From Caldilinea sp. CFX5 (GTDB lineage Bacteria > Chloroflexota > Anaerolineae > Caldilineales > Caldilineaceae), in NCBI GenBank assembly GCA_021405325.1, contig QWII01000064.1, positions 23,534-87,533 of the forward strand: a stretch of DNA of 64,000 bases, given 5' to 3'. The position numbers and the translations under genes were made by a program. Shown here piece after piece: positions 7,076 through 14,427 of this stretch. Positions within the stretch are counted from its first letter, which is position 1. Each line of letters starts with the position of its first letter. Below the pieces are notes generated by a model. The model was not told the origin of the DNA and did not search any database. It worked only from the letters and a program-made list of their open reading frames with translations.

Positions 7076-8581
7076 TTACAAATTCAAGCGGCGGCGGAAG
7101 AACCACGTTCCCGCCACAAAGAACAACAACCCTTGCCCGACCAGAACCAGAAAATTGAAACCAACCCCCGGTTCATTGGCTGCGATCTTGGTAAAGGCAT
7201 CAACGCCCCAGTAGATGAGCGATAACTGCCCTAACGCCGCCGGGAGGGCAAAGCCAAAGGAGCCACCGAGGACGCCCAACGCCATGTTGACCATCGGCCC
7301 AATCACCTGCACCTGTTCCGGCGTGCGCGCCAGCCCGACGATCAACACGCCAATACCCGAAACACAGAGCGCCAGCGCCAGCAGCACCCCGACGAGGGCC
7401 AGCGGATTGGTTCCCCAGATAAAGGTGGGGGTTCCCAGCACCAGCGAGGCAATGCCGGTCAAAGCCAGAAGCAGCACCGCCATCTGCACGACGACCACCA
7501 CCAGATTCCCGACCAATTTGCCCAGGAGAATGGTGTTGCCGCTGGTCGGCGAAACCAAAATCCGTTGGAGGGTCCACTGCTTGCGCTCCTCATAAATCGA
7601 GAGAATGCCAAAGACGCCGGTAAAGAGGGCAAAGAAGACCGCCTGCGCCGAGCCGACGACCACCAACAGAAACGCAAAGCGATTGCCGGCTTGCAATGTA
7701 TCCAACGGTCGCTGATCAAGCTGAATCGGATTAATCCCCGGCTGAAAGAGACAACCCAAAACCGCAAAGGTATCGGTATTGACCGTGGTAAAGGCGTTGT
7801 TCAAGGTGGTGTTGAGCGTTGTGGTGTTGACCCTGGTCAGGTCAAAGGTGTCCACCAAGGTGTCAAACGAAGCTTCCAGGGTGATGGTCAGGCGCAGGAA
7901 CTGGTTGACAATGCCTTCGACAATGCTGCGCACCACGCCGGCGGACAAAGCACGCCCACTGTTGCCATAAACTTCCACCGCGCTTGCTACCGTGCTGGAG
8001 ATTGGGTCGTTGGCGGTCGTCAGGGTCGGCAGAAAGCGTTGGGTAAAATCGGGCGGAATAATCACAGCAACAGCATAGTCGCCCTGTTCCACACCGGCGC
8101 GGGCAGCGGCGGGATCGGTCAGCGCCCTGGCTGCCAACAGGTCATCAAGTGAACCTTGAAAAGCGCCGTCGCCATCCTCGTCAGCCGCGACTAGATTACA
8201 ATTCAAGGAACTCACATCAAACGCGCCCTCCGCCGTTGAGATGGCGCCGCTCGCTGTAATCGGCTGGGAGAGCAGGATACTTGCCAGCATCGTGCCGACA
8301 TTAAAGGAAAATCCGTCCGGCAATCCAGTCATCGTTACTGGCTGCGTTACCGAAAGGGGAACCGTGTCGCTGATCAAAGCGCCAATGTCCAACCCACGAT
8401 CCAGGTTGACAACAGCGACCGGAATCTCGGCAATCGTCGGGGTGTCGCTGCCCAAGCCGCCAAAGGCCAACCCGATGATGGTCGAGAGCGCCAGCGGCGT
8501 CGCAAACATGATCAGGAGCAGGTTGCGGTCACGCAGCGTCGTGTATAGCTCTTTCCAAGCAATCGCCCAAATCTTGTGCAT
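7076..8581 (-). CDS. ABC-2 type transporter permease with large outer domain
   Basis: A 501-residue permease beginning MHKIWAIAWKELYTTLRDRNLLLIMFATPLA. After the first membrane segment comes an outer region of about 260 residues, then five to six hydrophobic segments with the coupling loop YEERKQWTLQRILVSPTSGNTILLGKLVGN. The protein ends in RRRLNL. It is homologous to the next permease downstream, and the two together with the ATPase at 8640-9653 form a three-gene ABC exporter transcribed leftward. The outer region contains Cys-bearing stretches (SSLNCNLVA, LGCLF) that might form a disulfide. Substrate not predictable. Confidence 0.87.
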   Translation of the reverse strand: MHKIWAIAWKELYTTLRDRNLLLIMFATPLALSTIIGLAFGGLGSDTPTIAEIPVAVVNLDRGLDIGALISDTVPLSVTQPVTMTGLPDGFSFNVGTMLASILLSQPITASGAISTAEGAFDVSSLNCNLVAADEDGDGAFQGSLDDLLAARALTDPAAARAGVEQGDYAVAVIIPPDFTQRFLPTLTTANDPISSTVASAVEVYGNSGRALSAGVVRSIVEGIVNQFLRLTITLEASFDTLVDTFDLTRVNTTTLNTTLNNAFTTVNTDTFAVLGCLFQPGINPIQLDQRPLDTLQAGNRFAFLLVVVGSAQAVFFALFTGVFGILSIYEERKQWTLQRILVSPTSGNTILLGKLVGNLVVVVVQMAVLLLALTGIASLVLGTPTFIWGTNPLALVGVLLALALCVSGIGVLIVGLARTPEQVQVIGPMVNMALGVLGGSFGFALPAALGQLSLIYWGVDAFTKIAANEPGVGFNFLVLVGQGLLFFVAGTWFFRRRLNL

Positions 8582-8595
8582 GGCTTTGTCCTTCG

Positions 8596-8640
8596 TCGCG
8601 TCGTCGTGTGGTCGCTTGGTCGCGTGGGCGCGTGGTCAGT
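8596..8640. repeat. octamer array (GTGTGGTC-type)
   Basis: The gap between the ATPase stop and the first permease start is made of 8-bp units: GTGTGGTC GCTTGGTC GCGTGGGC GCGTGGTC AGTTAATC. No inverted partner is seen. Confidence 0.6.
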
Positions 8641-9653
8641 TAATCGCGTAGGGCGCGACCGGTGAGGGCCAGGAAGACCGCTTCCAGATCGGGTTCACGC
8701 ACTTCGACAGCTTGGACGTCGACGCCGACGCGGTTCAGGAAATTGATGACATCCGGCAGCGCGCGCCGACCCCGTTTGGCAAAGACGGTGATGCGGCCAG
8801 GGGTAAGACGGTCGCCGGCGCCATTGGCGGTTTCGGGTTGGGTTAACAACACTTGAGAGACGCCCTCGACGCTCTGTTGAATGTCCGTCGCTAAGGTTGC
8901 CGCCAGCGGTTGGTCGCCGATAGTAAATTCCAGCCGGTCATCTTCGCCCACCTGTTGGGTAAGTTCGTTTTGGGTGCCTAGAGCGATAATTTCGCCATGA
9001 TCGATAATGGCGACGCGATCACTCAACTCTTGCGCCTCTTCCATCAAGTGGGTGGTGTAAAGGATGGTCATGCCCTGCTCATCGCGCAGATGTTTGACCG
9101 TGTCGAGAATGCGGCGACGGCTTTGCGGGTCGATGCCGACCGTTGGTTCATCCATGTAGACCAGTTGCGGGCGGTGGAGCAGCCCGACAGCAATGTTGAC
9201 CCGCCGCTTCATCCCACCGGAGAAGGTATCGATACGGTCATGTTGGCGGTCGGCCAGGTCGATAAAGGTCAGCAGCTCATCGACCCGTTGATTGAGCGCT
9301 TTGCCGCTCATGCCGTACATCTTGCCAAAGAAGCTCAGATTCCGGCGTGCGCTCAGTTCGGGGTAGAGGGCAATTTCTTGGGGAATAAAACCCATCAGCC
9401 GTTTGGCCGCCAGCGGCGCTTTGGTGATCGAGTGGCCGCCGATAAAAGCGTCGCCTGCGGTAGGTGGCAGCAAGCCGCTGATCATCGAGATGGTGGTCGT
9501 CTTGCCGGCGCCGTTGGGGCCAAGCAGGCTGAAGATTTCGCCCTGCTGAATGGTCAGGTTCACTCCTTTGACGGCATCGACCATTGTCCCATCGGCGCGC
9601 TTAAAGGACTTGCGCAGGTTTTCGGTTCTGACCATAATCGGCGTCGCCACCAT
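8640..9653 (-). CDS. ABC transporter ATP-binding protein
   Basis: A 337-residue ATPase. ATG at 9653 is chosen because AAGGAAG lies 7-8 bases before it; the upstream open frame is repeat. Walker A is GPNGAGKTT, the signature is FSGGMKRRVNIAVGLL, Walker B is QLVYMDEPTVGID, and an H-loop follows at ILYTTHLMEEA. The C-terminal extension of about 90 residues with VEVREPDLEAVFLALTGRALRD is the usual end of ABC-2 drug-exporter ATPases (DrrA/CcmA-like). First gene of the ATPase-permease-permease operon; acts on the cytoplasmic face of the membrane. Confidence 0.92.
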   Translation of the reverse strand: MVATPIMVRTENLRKSFKRADGTMVDAVKGVNLTIQQGEIFSLLGPNGAGKTTTISMISGLLPPTAGDAFIGGHSITKAPLAAKRLMGFIPQEIALYPELSARRNLSFFGKMYGMSGKALNQRVDELLTFIDLADRQHDRIDTFSGGMKRRVNIAVGLLHRPQLVYMDEPTVGIDPQSRRRILDTVKHLRDEQGMTILYTTHLMEEAQELSDRVAIIDHGEIIALGTQNELTQQVGEDDRLEFTIGDQPLAATLATDIQQSVEGVSQVLLTQPETANGAGDRLTPGRITVFAKRGRRALPDVINFLNRVGVDVQAVEVREPDLEAVFLALTGRALRD

Positions 9654-9681
9654 ATCATTATCTTCCTTTACTCTCGCACAC

Positions 9682-9935
9682 CCAGTCACGGAGTGACGAC
9701 TGACGGTAGACGAGGGTTTATGGGAGTTAAAAATTTGTTTCGGTAATCGTAGGTGCGGTTTGTAACCGCACTTGTTCCCTGAGAACCGTGCGGTTACAAA
9801 CCGCACCTACGATTACTATCAACCCTCGATCCCCCCAATCCCAGTCGGTTGCAAATGCGTCGATTGCAAATGGGATTGTTCGCAGACCCCGGTCTTGAAA
9901 GACCGGGCTACCATCAGTCGTCACTCCGTGACTGG
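9682..9935. repeat. nested palindromes between the ABC operon and the histidine phosphatase remnant
   Basis: Outer arms 9682-9703 and 9914-9935 are perfectly complementary over 22 bases. Inside them is a second palindrome, about 9741-9771 against 9788-9818, built on GTGCGGTTTGTAACCGCAC. A small hairpin, CCGGTCTT-GA-AAGACCGG, follows at 9894-9905. The outer right arm supplies the last codons and stop of the phosphatase remnant. Apart from these structures the gap holds no gene. Confidence 0.7.
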
Positions 9936-10473
9936 CACCGCAATAGTTCAACCCCTGTAAAGCGAGCCGGTTCACCGGTAAAAAGTAGCCGTGCGCCTTC
10001 ACAGTAGTCAAAGGGAACGCCCCAAGCGGCGTGGTCCGCCTGCAGGAAACAAGCGACCAGGGCAATTTCCAGATCACCCGAATGGGCAATGACTAGCGCT
10101 GTGGCCCCATCTGCTAGCGGGGTCAGGATGTCATGCCAGCAAGCAACCAACGCCGAGCCATAATGCCAGGTCGCCCCTTTGGTGGCAATTACTGCCGCCA
10201 GAGCAACGAAGGGCTGCGGCGCTTGCCACCACTTGCTGCGCTCCATTCCGGCATACATCGCGCGTCAGAGGCCAAGGTGACGATCTCTTGATCAACGGCA
10301 AAACCCATAGCAATCGCTGTCTCGCGCGCTCTGGGGGAAACACTGGTGGCGACATAGGCAAACGACCCCATTGTCACGCCCAGCCGTCGTGCGTACTCCA
10401 CCCCAACCTGCGATAGTTGCGACCCGCCGCCCTGTTTGCGAAAACTATGACGACGCACTTCAAGGATTTTCAT
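9914..10473 (-). pseudogene. histidine phosphatase (phosphoglycerate-mutase-like), frameshifted
   Basis: Two overlapping minus-strand frames together make one histidine phosphatase. The first (from 10473) begins MKILEVRRHSFRKQGGGSQLSQVGVEYARRLG, with the RH active-site motif near the start and SVSPRARETA. The second (to 9914) supplies WQAPQPFVALAAV and VIAHSGDLEIALVA, which contains the second catalytic His. The frames differ by two and must be joined between about 10200 and 10258. The C-terminus is formed by the arm of a palindrome. A single sequencing indel would give the same picture, so true inactivation is not certain. Confidence 0.7.
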
Positions 10474-10502
10474 CGGGTCATCGGCCTCAGGTTGATAACA
10501 GG

Positions 10503-10721
10503 TTAGGCATCAGCAAGCTTCGTCAGTTCCGCCAAAAACGCCTGCAATTTGGCGCTGGTGATGCCGGATTCGGGGTAGCTTGCCACCTCACCGAGGGTCA
10601 TGCCCCAGGCCATAGAGAGCATAGGGTGGCTGGTGGCGCCGGGGAAGTGCTTTTCCACCAGCGCTTTGGCTTGTTCATTGGACATAATCTTGCCAACGGT
10701 TGAGTAGAGTGTAAATGCCAT
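10503..10721 (-). CDS. small protein of unknown function
   Basis: A 72-residue protein beginning MAFTLYSTVGKIMSNEQAKALVEKHFPGATSHPMLSMAWGMTLGEVASYPESG. ATG at 10721 follows GGAGCAGG at a normal distance, which supports it as a real gene. It has an acidic, helical look, no cysteine and no membrane segment. It lies between hisS and the phosphatase remnant, all on the same strand. I do not recognise a family. Confidence 0.6.
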   Translation of the reverse strand: MAFTLYSTVGKIMSNEQAKALVEKHFPGATSHPMLSMAWGMTLGEVASYPESGITSAKLQAFLAELTKLADA

Positions 10722-10766
10722 AAACCTGCTCCAAATGAATACGAAGGAAGGATAAAAAAGTTGTTA

Positions 10767-10820
10767 GTTGGTAGGTTCGTTGGTTTCGACAAGCTCAACC
10801 AACGAACAAATCAACCTACT
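10767..10820. repeat. TTCGACAAGCTCA-centred palindrome, site 2
   Basis: TTCGACAAGCTCA lies at 10785-10797. Directly flanking it, GTTCGTTGGT and ACCAACGAAC pair perfectly, then the outer parts pair with slips (GTAGG with CCTAC). On the minus strand the structure follows the hisS stop and is followed by a T-run (10755-10760 read in reverse), so it may act as the hisS terminator. The arm words match those at 13780-13836. Confidence 0.75.
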
Positions 10821-10827
10821 ATCATTT

Positions 10828-12201
10828 TTAAGAAAGGCGGCTCTGCAACCAGCCGATCACCTCGCCGCTAGGTGTTTCCACCTGTTCGCCGGTCACTAAA
10901 TCTTTGATGGCGACGATACCCGCTTCGACTTCGCGGGGGCTGGCGAGCACGGCGTAGCGAATCCGCCGCTCTTCGGCATATTTGAATTGACGGCCATAGC
11001 GGTCGAGATCGGGGTAGAGATCGACCCGCAGACCGGCGGCGCGCAACTGTTGGGCCAGGGTAAAGCTGGTTCCGACCGTGCTTTCGTCAAACTGCGTCAC
11101 CAACACCTGGGGCTGACCGGCCAGCCGTTCGGGGAACATTTGCTGCTCTTCCATCATCAGCAGAATGCGTTCCAGGCCCAGGCTGAACCCGCAGGAAGGA
11201 ATACGCTGGCCGCTAAACATGCCGACCAATTCATCATAGCGCCCGCCGCCGCCGCCGGAGCCGCTAAAGCCGGGGAATTCGATCTCGAAGATGGGGCCGG
11301 TATAATAACTAAGGCCGCGCGCCAGGTAGGGATCAACGCGCAGGTGTTCCGCCGCCGGTCCGCCTTGGCTGTAGGCCACCACGCTTTTGAGTTCCGCCAC
11401 CCCTTTGCTACCCAATTCCGATTCTTCCAGCAAGTCGCTCAACCAGCCCAGGGTTTCCACATTGTTCTTGGGTGCAGCCGACAGGTTGACTAACAACTTT
11501 TCGGCAGCATCCGGCGCAATGCCCCGTTCACCTAACTCTTTACGCACGCCATCCAGCCCGATCTTATCGAGTTTATCAATGGCGACCAGTGCGTCTCCTT
11601 CCAATTCCGTCGGCACACCGGAGACCTCCATCAACCCACGCAGAATGCCGCGGTGGTTGAGCCGCAGGGCAAAGGGGTGCGCTTCGTTACCAAAACCTAG
11701 ATCCTTGAGCACTTGCGCGCCGGCAGCCAACACTTCGGCCTCGACTGTTTGGCTGGCCGAGCCGACGACATCCAGATCACACTGGAAAAATTCGCGATAG
11801 CGCCCCTTGGCCGGGCGGTCAGCGCGATAGACCGGCTGGATCTGGTAGCGCTTAAAGTAACGAGGCAAGCTGTTGCGATATTGGGCCACGACACGCGCCA
11901 GCGGCACGGTCAAATCATAGCGCATCCCGGCATCGCTGACGCCATTTTCGGTGCGCTCTTCGTCCAGCGCTCGCTGCAATTTGTCACCCCGCTTGAGAAC
12001 GCGAAAGATCAGTTGATCGCCCTCTTCGCCATATTTGCCTAGCAACGTCTCTAAGCGTTCCATCGTCGGCGTCTCTAGCGGCTCAAAGCCATAGCTCTGA
12101 TAGACGCGCTCGATCACATCAATCACATAGTTGCGCCGCAGGAGATCCAGCGGCAAAAAATCGCGCATACCGCTGAGGGGCGCGGTGTTTGTTTTCGCCA
12201 T
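10828..12201 (-). CDS. hisS: histidyl-tRNA synthetase
   Basis: A 457-residue class II synthetase. ATG at 12201 (MAKTNTAPLSGMRDFLPLD) follows GGGAGCAG; a TTG five codons earlier is the alternative. Motif 1 region is MRDFLPLDLLRR. Motif 2 is FKRYQIQPVYRADRPAKGRYREFFQCDLD, the standard HisRS pattern. The histidine-A loop LARGLSYYTGPIFEIEF and motif 3 CGFSLGLERILLMM are present, followed by the anticodon-binding domain from about residue 360. It charges tRNA-His with histidine in the cytoplasm. The gene is downstream of ald and the xisI remnant on the same strand. Confidence 0.96.
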   Translation of the reverse strand: MAKTNTAPLSGMRDFLPLDLLRRNYVIDVIERVYQSYGFEPLETPTMERLETLLGKYGEEGDQLIFRVLKRGDKLQRALDEERTENGVSDAGMRYDLTVPLARVVAQYRNSLPRYFKRYQIQPVYRADRPAKGRYREFFQCDLDVVGSASQTVEAEVLAAGAQVLKDLGFGNEAHPFALRLNHRGILRGLMEVSGVPTELEGDALVAIDKLDKIGLDGVRKELGERGIAPDAAEKLLVNLSAAPKNNVETLGWLSDLLEESELGSKGVAELKSVVAYSQGGPAAEHLRVDPYLARGLSYYTGPIFEIEFPGFSGSGGGGGRYDELVGMFSGQRIPSCGFSLGLERILLMMEEQQMFPERLAGQPQVLVTQFDESTVGTSFTLAQQLRAAGLRVDLYPDLDRYGRQFKYAEERRIRYAVLASPREVEAGIVAIKDLVTGEQVETPSGEVIGWLQSRLS

Positions 12202-12216
12202 ACAATCTGCTCCCAA

Positions 12217-12528
12217 TTATGCTGGTTCCAATACCAGCGAATTGTCGATCGGTTGAGCAAACGTCCATGCTTTAGCCGGGATAAACCCAAGTTCAATCTT
12301 TTCCGCAGGGACGCCCATTTCGATCAATTCAGTCTTGATTAGATCCTCTGTGTTATTTGCCTGAATCACTACCTTATCATCAATAATGTCAATGTGAATC
12401 AGGCAACGATGGACGCGCTTGTTTTTGTACCAGCCAACTCGCATTACAACATAGCCCATCCGCTCATCATCAAAAAACAGTTCTGTTTTCGCCCAAGGTG
12501 GTGATGAGAGTGCGTACTCAGATAGCAA
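12217..12528 (-). CDS. XisI-like protein, N-terminally shortened
   Basis: The frame from a TTG at 12528 encodes 103 residues: LLSEYAL, then KTELFFDDERMGYVVMRVGW, then HIDIIDDKVVIQANNTEDLIKTELIEMGVPAEKIELGFIPA, which is diagnostic of XisI, the fdxN-element excision control family. The usual first dozen residues are partly missing. In frame upstream are YYKCSVKK and then no ATG, with a stop a little further back. Immediately before it lies a piece of an XisH start, so the two genes appear to have been joined by deletion. Whether it is still translated is unclear. The family is common in cyanobacteria and Chloroflexota outside nif regions; its function there is unknown. Confidence 0.7.
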   Translation of the reverse strand: MLSEYALSSPPWAKTELFFDDERMGYVVMRVGWYKNKRVHRCLIHIDIIDDKVVIQANNTEDLIKTELIEMGVPAEKIELGFIPAKAWTFAQPIDNSLVLEPA

Positions 12529-12545
12529 CTTTTTAACAGAACACT

Positions 12546-12614
12546 TGTAATATCCCAGCCCTCGTCAACCAGTGCTTGTCTAACGATTTTATGATAGCTG
12601 TCTCGTCGTGACAT
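12546..12614 (-). pseudogene. XisH N-terminal remnant
   Basis: From an ATG at 12614 the minus strand reads MSRRDSYHKIVRQALVDEG and then WDIT, matching the start of XisH proteins (roughly M..RD.YH..V..AL..DGW.IT). The homology stops there, where normally over 100 further residues follow, and the XisI sequence begins within about 20 bases in another frame. This looks like the scar of a deletion running from early xisH into the start of xisI. Confidence 0.6.
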
Positions 12615-12632
12615 AACGCTCTACATCCTCGA

Positions 12633-13745
12633 TCAAATCGTTAGAGCCTTTACCGGCTCGACATACTCCATGCCAAATGCCTCTGCCACTGCGGCATAGG
12701 TCAGTTGACCATGATGGGTATTCAGACCATTGCAGAGCGGCTGGCTATTCTTGATGGCATCAAGGCCCGCGCTCGCCAGCCGCAGAGTATAGGTCATCGT
12801 TTCGTTGACCAGGGCGAAGGTGCTGGTGCGCGGCACCGCGCCCGGCATGTTAGCGACGCAGTAGTGAACCACGCCGTCGATCACATAAGTCGGGTTGCTA
12901 TGGGTGGTCGGGTGGGTGGTTTCGATACAGCCGCCCTGATCCACCGCCACATCGACAATGACGGCGCCGTTGCGCATATCCTTGAGCATTTTGCGCGTCA
13001 CCAGGTACGGGGCGCGACCACCGGGGATCAACACCGCACCGATGACCAGATCGGCCTCGTAAACAACCTCTTCAATATTATACTCGTTGCTGGCCCGTGT
13101 CTGTAAAGCGCCGGCATAAATATCATCCAAATATTGGAGGCGGTCATGGTTGATGTCCAACACAGTCACTTGGGCGCCCATGCCCACGGCGACACGCGCG
13201 GCATTCGCCCCCACGGTGCCGGCGCCCAAAATCGCCACGCTGGCCGGCGCTACACCGGGAACGCCCCCCATCAATACGCCACGGCCACCGTGATTCTTCT
13301 GCAAAAAGGTTGCGCCCACCTGCGTTGCCATGCGACCGGCGACCTCGCTCATCGGCATGAGCAAGGGTAGGCGACGGTCAGGCGTCTGCACCGTTTCATA
13401 AGCAATACCGGTGACGCCGCTGGCTAACATTGCTTCGGTCAGCCCGCGATCGGCGGCCAGATGGAGATAGGTAAAGAGCATGAGATCCGGTCGTAGGTAG
13501 CCATACTCCGGCGCAATGGGTTCCTTGACCTTGACCACCAGTTGGGTCGACCAGGCATCCGCCGCGGCCCGAACAATCTCAGCGCCGGCGGCTTGATATT
13601 CGGCATCGGTCAAAAAGCTGCCTTCACCGGCGCCCTGTTCCACCAACACCCGGTGGCCGCGCCCGACCAACGCCTTCACCGCCCCCGGCGTCAACCCCAC
13701 CCGATTTTCACCGTCTTTAATCTCTTTCGGCAGACCGATCAGCAT
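12633..13745 (-). CDS. ald: alanine dehydrogenase
   Basis: A 370-residue enzyme of normal family length that interconverts L-alanine and pyruvate plus ammonia with NAD. The start [23 protein letters not shown] is the standard one, with Arg15 at the substrate site. [19 protein letters not shown] and the NAD-binding [23 protein letters not shown] with the following Asp in VLDINHDRL are present. [47 protein letters not shown] is diagnostic. ATG at 13745 follows GAGGAGGAT. It stands alone upstream of the xisHI scar, with a TTCGACAAGCTCA palindrome just ahead of it. Confidence 0.96.
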   Translation of the reverse strand: MLIGLPKEIKDGENRVGLTPGAVKALVGRGHRVLVEQGAGEGSFLTDAEYQAAGAEIVRAAADAWSTQLVVKVKEPIAPEYGYLRPDLMLFTYLHLAADRGLTEAMLASGVTGIAYETVQTPDRRLPLLMPMSEVAGRMATQVGATFLQKNHGGRGVLMGGVPGVAPASVAILGAGTVGANAARVAVGMGAQVTVLDINHDRLQYLDDIYAGALQTRASNEYNIEEVVYEADLVIGAVLIPGGRAPYLVTRKMLKDMRNGAVIVDVAVDQGGCIETTHPTTHSNPTYVIDGVVHYCVANMPGAVPRTSTFALVNETMTYTLRLASAGLDAIKNSQPLCNGLNTHHGQLTYAAVAEAFGMEYVEPVKALTI

Positions 13746-13779
13746 ACCATCCTCCTCGTTGAGAACATAGGGTTAGCTT

Positions 13780-13836
13780 GGTGGTTGGTTGGTTCGTTGG
13801 TTTCGACAAGCTCAACCAACGAACCAACCAACCACC
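13780..13836. repeat. TTCGACAAGCTCA-centred palindrome, site 3
   Basis: Arms 13780-13801 and 13815-13836 are perfectly complementary over 22 bases and enclose TTCGACAAGCTCA at 13802-13814. The arms are built of GGTTGGTT-type 8-bp words like those at 10767. It lies 35 bp upstream of the ald start. Confidence 0.85.
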
Positions 13837-13931
13837 ATATCTTGTTCCAACTATAGCAGGCGCCGCCTATTCGAGCAAGGCATGGCTGTGGTAGTTTGCC
13901 AAAACGGGCGTTTGTCGCGAGAATAAGGGGA

Positions 13932-13979
13932 AGGTAGATAGGGAGACAAGTACACAGGTAGACAAGTAGATAGGTCGTT
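13932..13979. repeat. octamer array (GGTAGACA-type)
   Basis: Six 8-bp units in register: GGTAGATA GGGAGACA AGTACACA GGTAGACA AGTAGATA GGTCGTTT. The same word family forms the palindromes at 16228-16325 and 56375-56482. The array runs to within a few bases of the start codon of the next gene. Confidence 0.65.
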
Positions 13980-13983
13980 TTTG

Positions 13984-14328
13984 ATGACGGTTGAGCGCGC
14001 CACGTTCCAGCAGCCGACAGAACCACGCCCGCCTGTACCACCGCCGGATCCAACCGTGGCGGTGCTGGCGGAGATGCAAAATCAATTAAAGGAACAGACC
14101 CATCTGTTGCGCGCCATGCAACAGGAGTTGGTCGCCTTGCGGACAGCCCAGGCGACTCACAGCGACACGCTGGCAACGCTGGAACGGCAACTGCGTTGGG
14201 CGCGCTGGCGACGGCGTATCCGCCTCACCATCTTTGGCATCTTCTGGCTGGCCGTGGCGGCAGTCATCCTGTACTACTGGCAGGATCTATCTGGGTGGTG
14301 GAATGAGATTGCGCGTTATGTTTTGTAG
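13984..14328 (+). CDS. small coiled-coil protein with a C-terminal membrane anchor
   Basis: A 114-residue protein. It starts with a Pro-rich stretch (QPTEPRPPVPPPDPTVA), followed by a heptad-rich helix over about residues 30-75 (MQNQLKEQTHLLRAMQQELV and onward), a basic RRRIR stretch and one hydrophobic segment (LTIFGIFWLAVAAVILYYW) near residues 80-98. This predicts a tail-anchored cytoplasmic coiled coil. No ribosome binding site is evident because the octamer array abuts the start. It precedes sppA on the same strand, separated by a palindrome, so joint expression is possible. No known family recognised. Confidence 0.7.
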   Translation: MTVERATFQQPTEPRPPVPPPDPTVAVLAEMQNQLKEQTHLLRAMQQELVALRTAQATHSDTLATLERQLRWARWRRRIRLTIFGIFWLAVAAVILYYWQDLSGWWNEIARYVL

Positions 14329-14338
14329 CACACAATGG

Positions 14339-14413
14339 TTGCGTGATTCGTGATTCGTGCTGCGTTGCCTTCGACAGGCTCAGGCAACGCAGCACGAATC
14401 ACGAATCACGCAA
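14339..14413. repeat. TTCGACAGGCTCA-centred palindrome, site 4
   Basis: Arms 14339-14369 and 14383-14413 are perfectly complementary over 31 bases around TTCGACAGGCTCA at 14370-14382. The arms contain 7-bp units (GTGATTC GTGATTC GTGCTGC). It fills the gap between the small anchored protein and sppA. Confidence 0.85.
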
Positions 14414-14427
14414 AGGAAATAGGAATC

